Assembly (NCBI GenBank): GCA_016859345.1
Contig: CM029111.1
Coordinates: 16,011,714 to 16,075,713 of the forward strand
Length of the DNA stretch: 64,000 nt
DNA from: Istiophorus platypterus
Taxonomy: Eukaryota; Chordata; Actinopteri; Istiophoriformes; Istiophoridae
Direction: 5' to 3'
Numbering within the stretch: position 1 is the stretch's first letter; each line of letters starts with the position of its first letter. The translations under genes and the position numbers were made by a program. Below are positions 39,401 to 52,291 of the stretch, piece after piece. The notes under the pieces are model-generated. The model was given only the letters and a program-made list of their open reading frames with translations. It was not told the DNA's origin and did no database searches.

Positions 39401-42400
39401 CAGGGCGCGCACGTCAGTGGAGGAATTAGGCGCCGCGCTGCAGCGACACAATGCGCCGTGAGAGCCGCAGCTCCGGCATGTCTCTGCTCTGAGGGATCTG
39501 GTTTTTAGGAGCCATTTTTTGTTGTTGTTGTTTTTTGTTTTGTTTTTTCTTTTTCTTGCACATTTTTTTTTCGCTCTTCATTTTTGTTGGAACACACCAA
39601 ACGTCCGGAGATGAAGATCTTTTGCCGGTGGGACCACAGTTTGGTGGGTTGATTTGCATCACATCGGCTGTTTCTTGCTGCCCTTACTGTAGCTCTCATA
39701 TAGTTATTGTGATATATAAATCATCATCTCAGACTTTGTGATTATTTTTTGTCTTGACTTTAGAGTTGTCAGGGTTTTCAAAGCAAGAGCAGTTCCCTCC
39801 CTTATCCTCTTTATCTCTGGCTCTCTCTTAATCCCCATCATTACTTTTTTCCTCAGCACGGTTGAATTATTAAAACCAGAATTTTTAAAGATTTCCCCAT
39901 GCATAACACTCAGTGATGTATGCGCAATGTGTCGTATTTTTAAATTTAGGAATGAGTCTTATATAATGCACTCTGGCGGAAAGGTGCCTTGGAAAATGCA
40001 AGTATGTGGGGAAAAGTCTAATTTCCAGTGCACTTATAAAACTATACTTGGAATTTGTGTGATTTAAGACTATTTACTTCATATGTCCTCAGTAGTAACT
40101 GAATATATTGTCCTTTTCTTCATTAATAGATTTCTTTTTATCTTCAAGGTCATTAAACATATTCCCTACCTCCTTTCTGAGCCACCTTTTTATTGATTAA
40201 AAATCACTTATTTTGCACTGACCATCAAAGACATAAGATAAAAAGAAATTTTTTCCTCTTTTCATGTGTGTTCAGGAGTTTCTGGTAATGTTAGTCTCTT
40301 CTGAAGAGTGTTTTTGTGCTGGTAATTGTCCCAAGTCTTTTGAGATTTAGCTTGGATTTGTTTTTCCCCGTTTGACCTGTGGCTTTAGCACACAGACGTG
40401 TCCTTTCGCGACCGGACAAAGGTGCAAAACGGAAATACTGTGTCTCCGGCGAACTCAGCACCACCCGTGTGTGGGAATCCAACCCTTGTTTCATTAGTGC
40501 CCGAGCTCAGATGGTGACATATATGGAGAGCGGCAAGTCGTTCTATTATTCAAACATGCAGTGAGTAGTTAATGGGTGTGCTCGGGGCTGCTGCCTCTTA
40601 TAAAAACAGTGTCAACGGAGGTTGTTTCTTATATGGGTCGCTCCCTCAGACACTTTCATACGTTCTGGAGTGCAGAACCAAATTGACTCTGGTTGGAAGA
40701 CTGTGTTTAGTCTATTTTTTTTTTCTCAGGGCCACATGCATGGAAAGATGAAATTCAATTTTGGATAAGTTAATGTTCTGTCCCTCTTGCATATTGCATT
40801 ACTTCTACACTGTTGTGTATTAGTAGTCCGAGGACATGCCGTGTCGCTTTTCTCCTCCTTCACATGAAACATCAAAACACTGATGCTTAAATGATGATTT
40901 ATTTTTATTCATTTATTTATTTATTGTGCTTCCCAAATATTTTAATTTAGGAATGACTCTGCACTAAGCCCTAAATACTATTGCACTCATCTCTGGCAGC
41001 TGGTACTAAAGTGCTAGGTGTCATGCTTAAAGTCATGGAAAGGTTAGAGGCTAATTTCCTGTGACCCTTGATCCGTTTATGTAATGATTTGCGTCATACT
41101 CACATCTGTTGAGTTATGAAATGCCCCCCGCGTGGCAAAGAGGAAGATGGCATGCGACCCCCGCTCATACGCATACACGGACCTGCACGTGACCGTTTCC
41201 GCACGATCGCACGATTTCTGATGATTCGGTCGGTTTGTGGACTGTACGTACAGTGCAGTGCACATCCAGCATCCATATTCCAGGAACAGCACACATGCAG
41301 CCTGCTCGCTACAGGAAAGGGGGACGTGTTTTGTTTCCTGTTTGGCCGTTGAGAGGTTCGAGCAGCATCCTGCCAGCGATCAGCTGCTCTGTCAACCTTT
41401 CCTATCATGGCCGAGGGTTAATTTTTCGGGTCCTGCGCCTCTCTCTCCCTCCCGTCTTTCAGGACTTCTCGTATGACGACTCGAAGGTGGAGTTCAACGT
41501 GGATGCTCCTAATGGTGTGGTGATGGAAGGGTACCTGTTCAAGAGGGCCAGCAATGCCTTTAAGACCTGGAACAGGTAAGTGACATGGCAAAAATCACTG
41601 TCACATATCACATTAGTGACGCTCATTAAATTGATGATAAAACAGTGTGTACAGTATGTTGGCTTGAGCATTACCATAGAATTTATATGAGGTTACATAG
41701 AATTAGCAGCTAAAAAAAATTGGCAGTTTCTGTGTCTCCTCACATCCATGTTTCATGTTGGGCTGAATCTGTGGGTCTTTGTTTGCTTGTTGGGTGGATA
41801 TATGGAAAAATGTGTTATGTAATGGTTGTTTTATGACCAAAACAAACCAAACCGAGTGCAATGTACATAATTATATATTAAAGAATGTGATATGATATAT
41901 GTGCAGTATATGTAATATATACTTAATACAATGAAAGAGATCGGTGCTCGTGGGTGTTGTAAATACGACGGGAAGTTAGTTATTATAGTTCCACTTTGCT
42001 TTCATCCACAGTTTTCCATCAAAAATCACTCTCCTCCTCGGAGCCATAACTTGGTATAATATGAGCATCCAGGCATGATATAGACATTTATAGATTCAGG
42101 GTGACTTGCATTTTCCAAAGACATCATTTTCTCTTATATCCATCTTGATTAACATCCATAAATCAGCTGAGAAATCATAGGGAAAAAGACTCAATGTAAC
42201 TCCAGAACTTGCTTGAGAATCTCTACATTTTAGTTTTCCTCAGTATCAGAGTAATACAGTGATAGTTGTTGATACATCCATGGGTACACTGCAAAGAGGA
42301 ACTGCTACAAGCTAATTCAGCATACTTTTAATGGTACTATAATGCTCAAGTTTTAGCCCACAGCTAACTCACTGACTCCATAGCAACATTAGGGAGTAAG

Positions 42401-45400
42401 GTTGGGGATGGGGTTGGGGGGGTGTAGTTGTCTTGATTTTGCAGCAGTATAAAATTCTATGAAACATTGTGTTAATATTATCGAAATCAAAGAGAATAAC
42501 ATGACTTTGAATATAATAACATAAAATCACCATGCATGAAACTATGTCTAAGAATATAAAGTATTCTGTTCCTGGCTGATTTTACTGTAAATGCTTTTTC
42601 CTCACGGCGCCAGGAGCAATACCCGTTTCACTCAGCGATGCTTTTACCTTTCCCTGATCACTGGCATCCACAGTGGTTCACTTTTGCACGCCGACCCTTC
42701 AGCATCGGACAGATATCCATCTAAATAATGTTTTATTTATCCCCTCTCTCTAGACGGTGGTTCTCCATACAGAACAGTCAGCTGGTCTATCAGAAGAAAC
42801 TCAAGGCAAGTTCCATATATCTTCCAGCTATCACTTTTCCCTGGGTAAAGAGGGCTGTAAGAGGTTAAGTGCAAACGCTGGGGGGGGGGGGCTGCTGCAT
42901 GTTTATAACGTTATGGGGATGATGTGTGTCAAGAGATCTGTGCTGTGCTCAGTCTGACAGAGAGCAGAGGCCTCTGTGGTTTTTCAGGTCATTTTCCAGT
43001 CTCTGCTTGACATTGGTGTGTGTAAATATCTCCTGGTCAGGTACTCCACTTGAGGCGGGGGGGGGGGGGGGGCTTATCATGGAAAGGACAGCTGTTTTAT
43101 ATTCGTGTTGTGTTTGGGCTATTGAAACGTGGAGAAACTGAGTAGCCGCTGGTGTGCTCCGCAGGACTCCCTGACAGTGGTGGTGGAAGACCTGCGGCTC
43201 TGCTCCGTGAAACCCTGCGAGGACATCGAGAGGAGGTTCTGCTTCGAGGTCGTGTCCCCCTCCAAGTAAGGGCCGCACTCTCGCCGCCTTACTGACGTCA
43301 TTTGTCGCTTTGGCCTGAACTGAAATATAATAGCTGTGGGATGGATTGTTCTGAAATTTGCTGCATACATTCATGTTCCCCAGAGGATAAAACCTGATGA
43401 CTTTGGTGATTCCCTGGCTTTAAATCTAGCTCCACCGTCATGTCACTTATCCAGGGAAATATCTCAGCATCTCACCGGATGGACAAAAATTTCATTGTTT
43501 TAAGGGAAACAGATCAACTTGGATGGATCACCGATAAGTTTGGTGCACATATTCATGTCCCTGTTCGGGATTCATTTGAATAACTACTTCCATCTGCCAG
43601 GTGGTACATTATGACTTGGTTATACTATTATTGTTTGTTTCTACAGGAGCTGCATGCTACAGGCTGAATCTGAGAAGCTGAGACAAGCTTGGATCCAGGC
43701 GGTTCAAGCCAGCATTGCCTCAGCCTACAGAGAGAGCCCGGACACCTACTACATAGAGGTGAGTCATGATTCTGGGTCATAAACCACTTACAGATTAGTT
43801 TTATAAGTTGTTTACGATATTTTATTGTATTGTTGTAAGTACATTTATTCAAGTGATCAGCTAGAGTTTTTCCATTTTATGCTACTTTATACTTATACTT
43901 TACTAAAATTCTGAGGGAAATGTTGTCCTTTTTACTACATTTATTTGAGAAATATAGTTACTAGTTACTTTGGTATGATCATATGATCATATGATCAGGT
44001 TATAAAATATGTTGCATTGTTATAGATTAAAGTATAAAAAGAGTTAAAATTAGCTCCACTTGGATGAACTACAAAATTCAAAGAAATGTCTGACATATTG
44101 GGAGATGTATTCCTTTTCTTCTTCATTTTCTTGAGATTGACAAGAAAATCAATGCCACTCTCATAACTGTTGGTTAAATACGAAGCCAGCAGTTAGTTTT
44201 CTTAGCTTAGCAAAATACACCTACTGGCAACTCTACAGCTCACTAGTTATCATTTTGTTGGATCTGTACAAAAACCGCAGCATTGAATTGACAATTTGTG
44301 TTTTTACATGTGGTATTTCTTGGCCAGATGTTTTTATACTTTGGTCTTTTGCAAATTTTGAGCATAGGACTTTTATTTGTAAAAGATTATTTTAATAATG
44401 TGGTTTATTCTACTTTTCCTGAAGTAAATGATCTGATCACTTATCCCACTACTGGACCATTCTGCAGAATTGCACGTACAATTGAGCTTAGGGCTGTGAC
44501 TAACAGTTTTTTTTTCGTTATCGATTAATTTGCTGATTATTTTCATGATTAATCAACTTAAGAGCTTGGTCTTAAAGAAAATATGGAAACAACAGAATTT
44601 CTCACACTCATAATTTTCCGAAAGCCCAACGTGACCTCTTCAAATGTCTTGTTTGGTTCGATCAACAGTCCAAAGCCCACAGATATTAATTTTAAATATC
44701 ATATGTTAAAAAAAGCAGACACAGGGAGTGTGTTTGCAAAACATATTGATATGGTACTTTACAATCTAATGTGTTCATATTTAGCATCTGGACAGAACCG
44801 CCTCCCCGTCCACCAGCAGTATCGACTCGGCCAGTGAGCCGCGGGACCGCAGCACCCGGGGGGAGACCATCCTGCAGCGGATCCAGTGCCTGCCAGGGAA
44901 CGAGCAGTGCTGTGACTGCGGCCAGGCCGACCCGCGCTGGGCCTCCATCAACCTGGGCATCCTGCTGTGTATCGAGTGCTCCGGCATCCACAGGTAGAGT
45001 CCAGGACAAAAACGCCTGCATCTTACGGAATAATCCAAAAGGAAAAAAGGAAAAAAAGTTCTTCTCCTTGGCCGTTTCAATCGTTTAATCAAATACACTT
45101 CTTAGGTGTGATATTGAGGTACTTGTACTTTTCTTGAGTATTTCCATTTTCTCCTACTATTTACATTTTCTCCTACTTCCATTTCCTCCGACTTTAAACT
45201 TCTACACTGCCACATTTATCAAACTGTTTGAAGATTAACATGTTCATCTCACCAAGCAATTTTAGTTTATTTATGAATTTTGAAAGTCATATTTTCTTGA
45301 AGCAGGTGAAAAATTCTGCCTTTGGGTCAGATTATTTTTGTCTTATTAGAAGTCAACTAGCTTTATGTTTTGTTTTTTTTCATTGTGGGTAATGTAGGCA

Positions 45401-48400
45401 GCTGGATTTGACAATCGTGAAGAATGTGCAGGGGGGGAAATGCTCTCTGGTTCTGCTCAAACTGTCCGTCGTTGGTCCACAGTGTTATAGGAGTTCAGTG
45501 CTAATCAGTGGAGTTCCCTTTAATTCTCTATGCAAGACACTTTGATTCTTTGTTCAGGACACTTTAACACTGTATACAGACTTCCTCCACCACTGCCATG
45601 TGCTGTGAGGTTACTGACTCTGAAGTCAGTAAGTGGCACCGGCTGGCTGCGCCTTACCTTGTGCCGCTAAAGGCACCGAGCACGCTCCAGCACATACTGC
45701 TGAGGAGATTAAAGTGCAGCGTGCTGTCGCGTATTGGATCGGCCTAGCTTTCATTGAGAGTTTCCATTGAGGGAGGGAAGTAGGGAGATGAAGAAGGCTG
45801 CGAGGCTGAGAGACACACAGAGGGAGGAAGGAGTCCCTGAATTGTTCAATTCACCGACAGATCCTGGCGAATTTGATGTAATTCCGCTGAATGAGGGTTC
45901 CCGCCACAGACAAACACTTTTACACGCCATCCGGAACAGCGTGCCGCACTCGTGTTCGGTTACATCACACCGCTTGCGTCACTGGGCTCCGTGTTTCAAG
46001 CTCCCGGTGGGAAGAATCCCCCTCAGGAGTTGTGTGTGTTATTTTTAAGATTGCAATTATCGCTGCTTACGTAGGCAGAACACCCCCCCCCCCCCCCATT
46101 CCTGTGAGGTGCTCCCACCTGTTGAATATTCATGTTCCCTCTTTGGCCTCGTCTTCTCACAGTGAGAGCAAACATGGCCTCTTGTTACAATGCAGGGAAA
46201 ACGAAGGGGAGTAACACTATCATTTTTTTTTCCTTTTCCTGCTGTGTGACTGTTGCCAGGAAACCAGATGGCGTCATCAGTGGAACTTGTGATTTGCATG
46301 ACATTAGGAGCGTCTTCTCTCATTTCCCCCCCGGATAAAACTCTTGTGATTTTAGCTTCTAGCAGCCATTAGAAACCCGGTCACCGTACAGTGCAACACC
46401 ATGGTCATGGACGGATTATGAGAAAATGGGCCCCTGGGCGCAGACAAGTAAAAGGCCCCCCCTTCCCTCATATATCGAAGCAGAACACGCAGACTGAAAG
46501 TGCCAGAAAAACAGCAAAAAATAACGTCGCTTTTTGTGTCTCTGCATGGGCTTTTTGCATCTTGTGGTCTTTGCGGTCATTTTGTGTCTCTCTGAGGTCA
46601 TTTGGTGCCTCTTAGTGCTCATTTTGTGTTTCTTTGTGCTAGTTTTGTGTCTCATTGTGCTCATTTTCAGTCTCTTTGTAGTCATTTTCATCGCTTTGTC
46701 GCATTTTTTGTCCCATTGTGTTTTTTCGTGTCTCTTTGTGCTCATTTCCGGTCTCTTTTTGCTCATTTTCGTCTCATAGTGTCTTTAAAGTGAGCACTGC
46801 GGCTTTCAAACAAAAATAAGAACAGTCACTTCATACTGAGGCTCTGGCCCAGGGGCTTCCTGACCTCTCAGGCCCCTTTAGTCAAGCATCCATGGCCATA
46901 GTGTACGGTTCATTTTGTAAAATTTTCTCTATTATTATTAGATAAATATAAACTACTTTTGTTTTGCTCCCCTTTGCTGGCCACTGCCTGCTGCCTTAAC
47001 TGTTTGACCACAGAACATAAACAGCATTTTCTTTTTAACTTGAAATATGTTTTTGTTGCAGGAGTCTCGGGGTTCACTGTTCGAAGGTTCGCTCTCTCAC
47101 GCTGGACTCTTGGGAGCCTGAATTATTAAAGGTACAGTTTGAAAGTGAGAATGAGGCAGTTTATTAGATTGAGTCAATAAGCGGTTGTTAATGCCCTAAA
47201 GGAATAGCTCGACTTTTTGAGGAAATACTACCAGTCTTGACGAGGTTTAGATGATAAAGATCGATACCACTCTCATGTCTTTCCATTAAATATGAAGCTA
47301 CACCTAGCAGTCAGCTAGCTTAGCTTAGCCTAAAGACTAGAAACCACGCCTTGTTGTTTTTATGCTTTGTTGTTGTTTTTTTTGATGACTTAAACAATTG
47401 CGATATAACGTGTCAATTAACGAGTTTTAAAGTTGCATGTTGCTAGTTATTTTTTTACCTGCAGGCAGAGCCAAACTAGCTGAAGCTAACCCAAGCCAAG
47501 CTAACCATCTCCTGGCTGTAGCTTCATATGCAGTGAACAGATATGAGGGTGGTATTGAACATCTAATTAAACACTTCACAAGAAATAGAAATGTCTCTTT
47601 CCGAAAATTTCCTTAAAACTGCGGATACCATTAATGTCTCTTGTCTTTCCCTGTAGTTGATGTGCGAACTTGGAAACAGTGTCATCAACCACATATATGA
47701 AGGCTCATACCAAGAACAAGGTCTGAAGAAACCACTACCCTCCAGTTCGAGGTAGGAATCGTAAAAAACAGCTAAAAAAAAAATCTCATGAAAAATTAAA
47801 ATCTGCTATGTTCAAACGCTAGAATCCATCGTATTTATTGTTGTCCCCCTGCAGGCAGGAAAAAGAGGCTTGGATCAAGGCAAAGTATGTAGAGAAGAAG
47901 TTCCTGAAGAAGCTGGGCGCCACAGAGATACTCATCAACGGAGAGCGAAAGCCAGAGCGGCGGTGGAGCGTGAAGAAGTGTCGGAGGCACAACAGCGCCA
48001 CCACGGTGCCGAAGACGCGGCGGAGATACCGACAAGAGCCCGGAAGCACCTCCCCTTCTACCCTCTCCGCAGGTAGTTTAACCGATCTCCCTCCATTTGT
48101 ATCTGGATCTTTCTACTGATGTGGTTCATTGGTTTTTGTTTGAGTGGTTAATTTTTAGCCTCTGTTTCTGCCTCTCTTGTTCACTACCTCACAGCTCAAA
48201 ACGTACAACATGAGCCAAAATTAAACTTGCACTATCAGTTATATTCATGTATATGTAAGAAGTTTTCAGACTGTGAGGTACACCTCTCCAAGGGGTCATG
48301 GTGGGGGGATACCATGAGAGGTGAAAGGGACAGGTGCATGTCAGTATCATAAAACAACAAGAAGTTAGTTTTTGTAATTTATCCTGCTGATTTGATGACA

Positions 48401-51400
48401 CACATCTCATGGAGGCAATTAAGGTACTTTAAAACCCTCAGTGCCCGATGCTGCAATTTGCATCAAAGAACATTCTCATTTTCTGAGTCATAACTCAGTC
48501 AAATCTGAACACGCAGGCATGAGGCACATATTTTAGATTCAGTGTGACTTAGACTCTCAGAGGATGTCATTATCTCTGATGTCCGTGCCAGAGAACTTGC
48601 CTGAAAATCATCACACTTTTAAGTTTTCTACAGTATCAAAGGCATCCAGTAATAAGTGTCTGTGGCTCCATGGGTACACCACAAAAGGAATGCTAAGGGC
48701 TAAATTCAGCACAATCTTAATGGTGACAATGTGTTCAAAGTGTAAAGAAATGTTAGGGGGTGAGAGGGTGGAGTAGGTGCCTCAAGTTTGCCTTGTGGGG
48801 GGCCCAGTGTCAGACCTTTAAAATTTAATGATGTTTATTTTCCAATACTTAAGAAAACAAACAAAAAAAACCCGTTAACGTTTTTGCTTGTGCGTCACAA
48901 ACAGATTCTTTTCATTTGGACGATGAAAAAAGTCTTAAACAACACTTTGAAAAATCGCCTGTTTTGTATTTCTTTTTGAAAGCTGCACTTTGACTCAGAT
49001 GTAGTGTTGATACACAAGAGGCACAAACTGTGGCCAGTTTAATGGTCCAACAAATGTAGCCCATTAAAGTGCTATTATTTTTTTTTTCTTGTGTCCTCAC
49101 TTGTCGCTTTCACTTGTGCTTGTCTCTTGCAGCTGTTGCTAAGTTCAGGCGAGAATCCCTGTTCTGTCCCGATGAGCTGGACTCTCTCTTCTCTTACTTT
49201 GACACGGGATCCGGGCCTCGAAGTAAGTGACTCGCCTGTTTAGTTTGGCGATGCATTCACCCATCACAAGATACACTCACACCTTAAACAGCTTCCTTAC
49301 CCAGATTAAACACTCCGCTCCTGGAATCTTGTCTAGAGGACCCTGTGTTGTGTGTGTGGGTGTGTGTGCGCCTTTTAAACAATCGGCCCATAAGAGACAG
49401 CGGCGACTAATGTGTCCCTGTTCTGGCGTCTCCTGGTCCGGCAGGCCTAAGCAGCGACAGCGGGTTGGGAGGCAGCACAGATGGCAGCACAGACATCCTG
49501 GTGTTTGGCTCGGTGGTGGACAGCGTCACTGAGGAGGGTGAGTCCGCCGGAGGACTGTTTACCAGATGGTCCCTCTGCTTTTATGTATAAACCGTGGGGA
49601 TAAAATGTTGTGCGATGAAATTAATTTGCTTGTAGATGCAAGCGCAGCCCTCCATGGGAATGAATTGTATATATTTCATGCGGCTTATGTTGCTGTTACA
49701 TAGAGAGTCGGTCTCCTTTTCGCCGATCCTCAGAGTGCGAGGTTTCCGAGGACTCGAGCGGTGAAGCGGAGCTGGAGGCCGAGCCAGAGACGTCCGACCC
49801 AGAGGACATCAGGGACCTTCATCCCGGAGCGCTGCTGTACAAGGCCTCGAAGGCCCGCAACCTGCCCGTCATGGCTGAGGCACTAGCTCACGGCGCCGAC
49901 GTCAATTTGGTCAACGATGAGGACGAGGGGAAGACACCCCTCATACAGGCGGTGATCGGGGTGAGCGGCTCCAGATATTCGTCGAACAAGAGGCATCGTA
50001 TCGGTGCATCTAAGTTAAGGTTTTAGTATTAGAACCAAAAGATTAAAAGGGGAATTCTACCAGTTTTGCATGATGAGGATCACTACTCATCGTGTAATAT
50101 CATGTGTGAAAAAAATAGCCCTGATGATGTCATAATGATGTCATCAGGATTAGATAAACTTTGGCTCCAGGACTCTAGATGTTTACTGGAAAGCCTGCCT
50201 TACAAGCTGGTAGCAAAGTCCCTGAAAGGCATTGGCATTTACTAGTTAGAGAGTATGAAATGCAAAATGATATGGTGCATTATGGGAAATGTAGGATCCA
50301 GTGTTTGTAGCACTTGACACAAACCAGGAAGTTTCAACCTCTGCTGCTTAGATTTTTATCTTTCTCTTGAAACTTTATGGAAGAACAGTACTAAATGGCT
50401 GAAATGTACCTTTATGACAAACGCCACAGAACAGGAAAACATTTCTGTAATTAATTTCTGATGCTCAACAGTACATGTGAGCGAGTAACACTGCTCAGCC
50501 ACAAAGTTTAGAGACAGCAGCCAGGAGTTTTGGTTAACGATGACAGCGATCATCAGCATCAGTAATATCCTGAGGTTAAAGAGAGTTGTTCAAAACCCAG
50601 GGCCCACGAGCCACAGCAGATCCACACTGGCATCCAGATGTTACACAAAATATTGTAGGAAAATAATAGAAGAAGGAAAGCTGTGAGGAAAGTTTTATTA
50701 TTTAAATGGAGGGCTATTCATTTGTAGGTCAAATATAATAATTTCCACAAATAGTAACGTCTACTAAGTAGCACAAAGAATGAAATAATTAGAATTATTT
50801 TACCACCATAAAATGTGGCCAAGAAAACCATAAGTGAGTCTGATAGTGATAGCACCTGCACCTCGATAAATACTGAATAATATTAGAAAATAATATTAAT
50901 AACCAGGTATCTTATGTTCAGTACTACAGTAAATCATAAATATGATTTACACTGGTATCAGACTCATGACAGGGACACTAATTAACATAACGTGTGCTTA
51001 AGATTACTTGACACAAACCGGTCACTAAGTTAAATTAAAATGTGATTTAATTACTGACTCTGCAAACATCACTTCCTCCAACAGACATCGAAAAGCCCAG
51101 AAATGTAAAAAAAAAAGACACAAGTCGACAGCTGGGGACCAGAAACTCCCCAAAATCAATAGCAGCATTTGGTTGTCAGTGCTGAGCTAAGTGGTATTGT
51201 CTCTTTATTTCAGGGTTCGTTGATCGCCTGCGAGTTCCTGCTTCAGAACGCTGCCGACGTTAACCAAAGAGACACGCGAGGGAGGGGCCCCCTGCACCAC
51301 GCCACGTATCTGGGACACACGGGGTGAGTCACGAGGCGGCCAGTAAACATTTACTCCACATGTGGCACTTAGAGGCGCTTCACACACACGATTCACATTT

Positions 51401-52260
51401 CAGTAAATCATGCTTTGCTGAAGCGACGCTCGCTGTGTCCACCACAGCGGGCCTCACGCAGGGAACCGCTCATACAAGCACATCTGTTCCTAAGTGACTC
51501 GAACAAGCGATTAAGGAGAATTTGTGGCATTCACCAATTTCCTCCTAGGCACAAACAAAATCTTGGAGCGGTCCGGACCAGTCATCAGAGTAATGTAAGG
51601 ATAGCCCACAAGGGGGGATCAGATGTTCGAGTTAAAGCAGCTTTAAACAATGTTTTTATAAGATCAATGTAGCAAACGACAACGTGAAAAGTATCTCTGT
51701 TAGCGATGAACCCACAGAGAATTATCACTCGCATCTGCGGCTCCCCCAGGCTTTACAGAGGTTTATTGGGAGTTTCAACCCATTGCTTATCCTTCTGGCC
51801 CGTGACTGTATGTCTTGATCCACTCAGCAGCTCTCTTGACTTTGTTTTCAGAGAAAAAAGTTCTTGAAAAAAACCCTACCTGTTTTGGACCAAATAAGTA
51901 GTTTAACAGGGCTACAGAGGCTGGTTTGTAATGTTTACACTCACTGATACAAACCTAAGTTACCTGAGGAGGTGAAGAACAGAACTCTCTCTGCATAAAT
52001 TGCCGTTTTAAATATATCACAGGGTATAATTTAAAACTGCCATTCTCAAGATTTTTATATCAACACTGGATCCATTGACTACATGTAATGTGAGAAGTTT
52101 CGGTTACACTGACAAAGCCTCGGATTATTATTTGCAGCTTTACAGAGTGTTTCACCATCGCTCGGCTCAGTGTTTTGATTCTACGGCCTGAGACTTAACT
52201 TTTTTGGTTCACTCTCTCAAACATCAGTGTCGTTTCCAGACAAAACATGCAGCTGTTTTC

Positions 52261-52291
<31 letters not shown>

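Larger units (their letters stand above)
35420..41462 (+). other. acap3: Intron 10 (about 6 kb)
   Basis: Contains an ATTAATC-family repeat at 36565-36680, a long dispersed repeat at 37160-37790 and a CpG island at about 38380-39470. A perfect 14-bp palindrome lies at 41241-41254, shortly before exon 11. No conserved coding exon is recognised. Confidence 0.85.
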
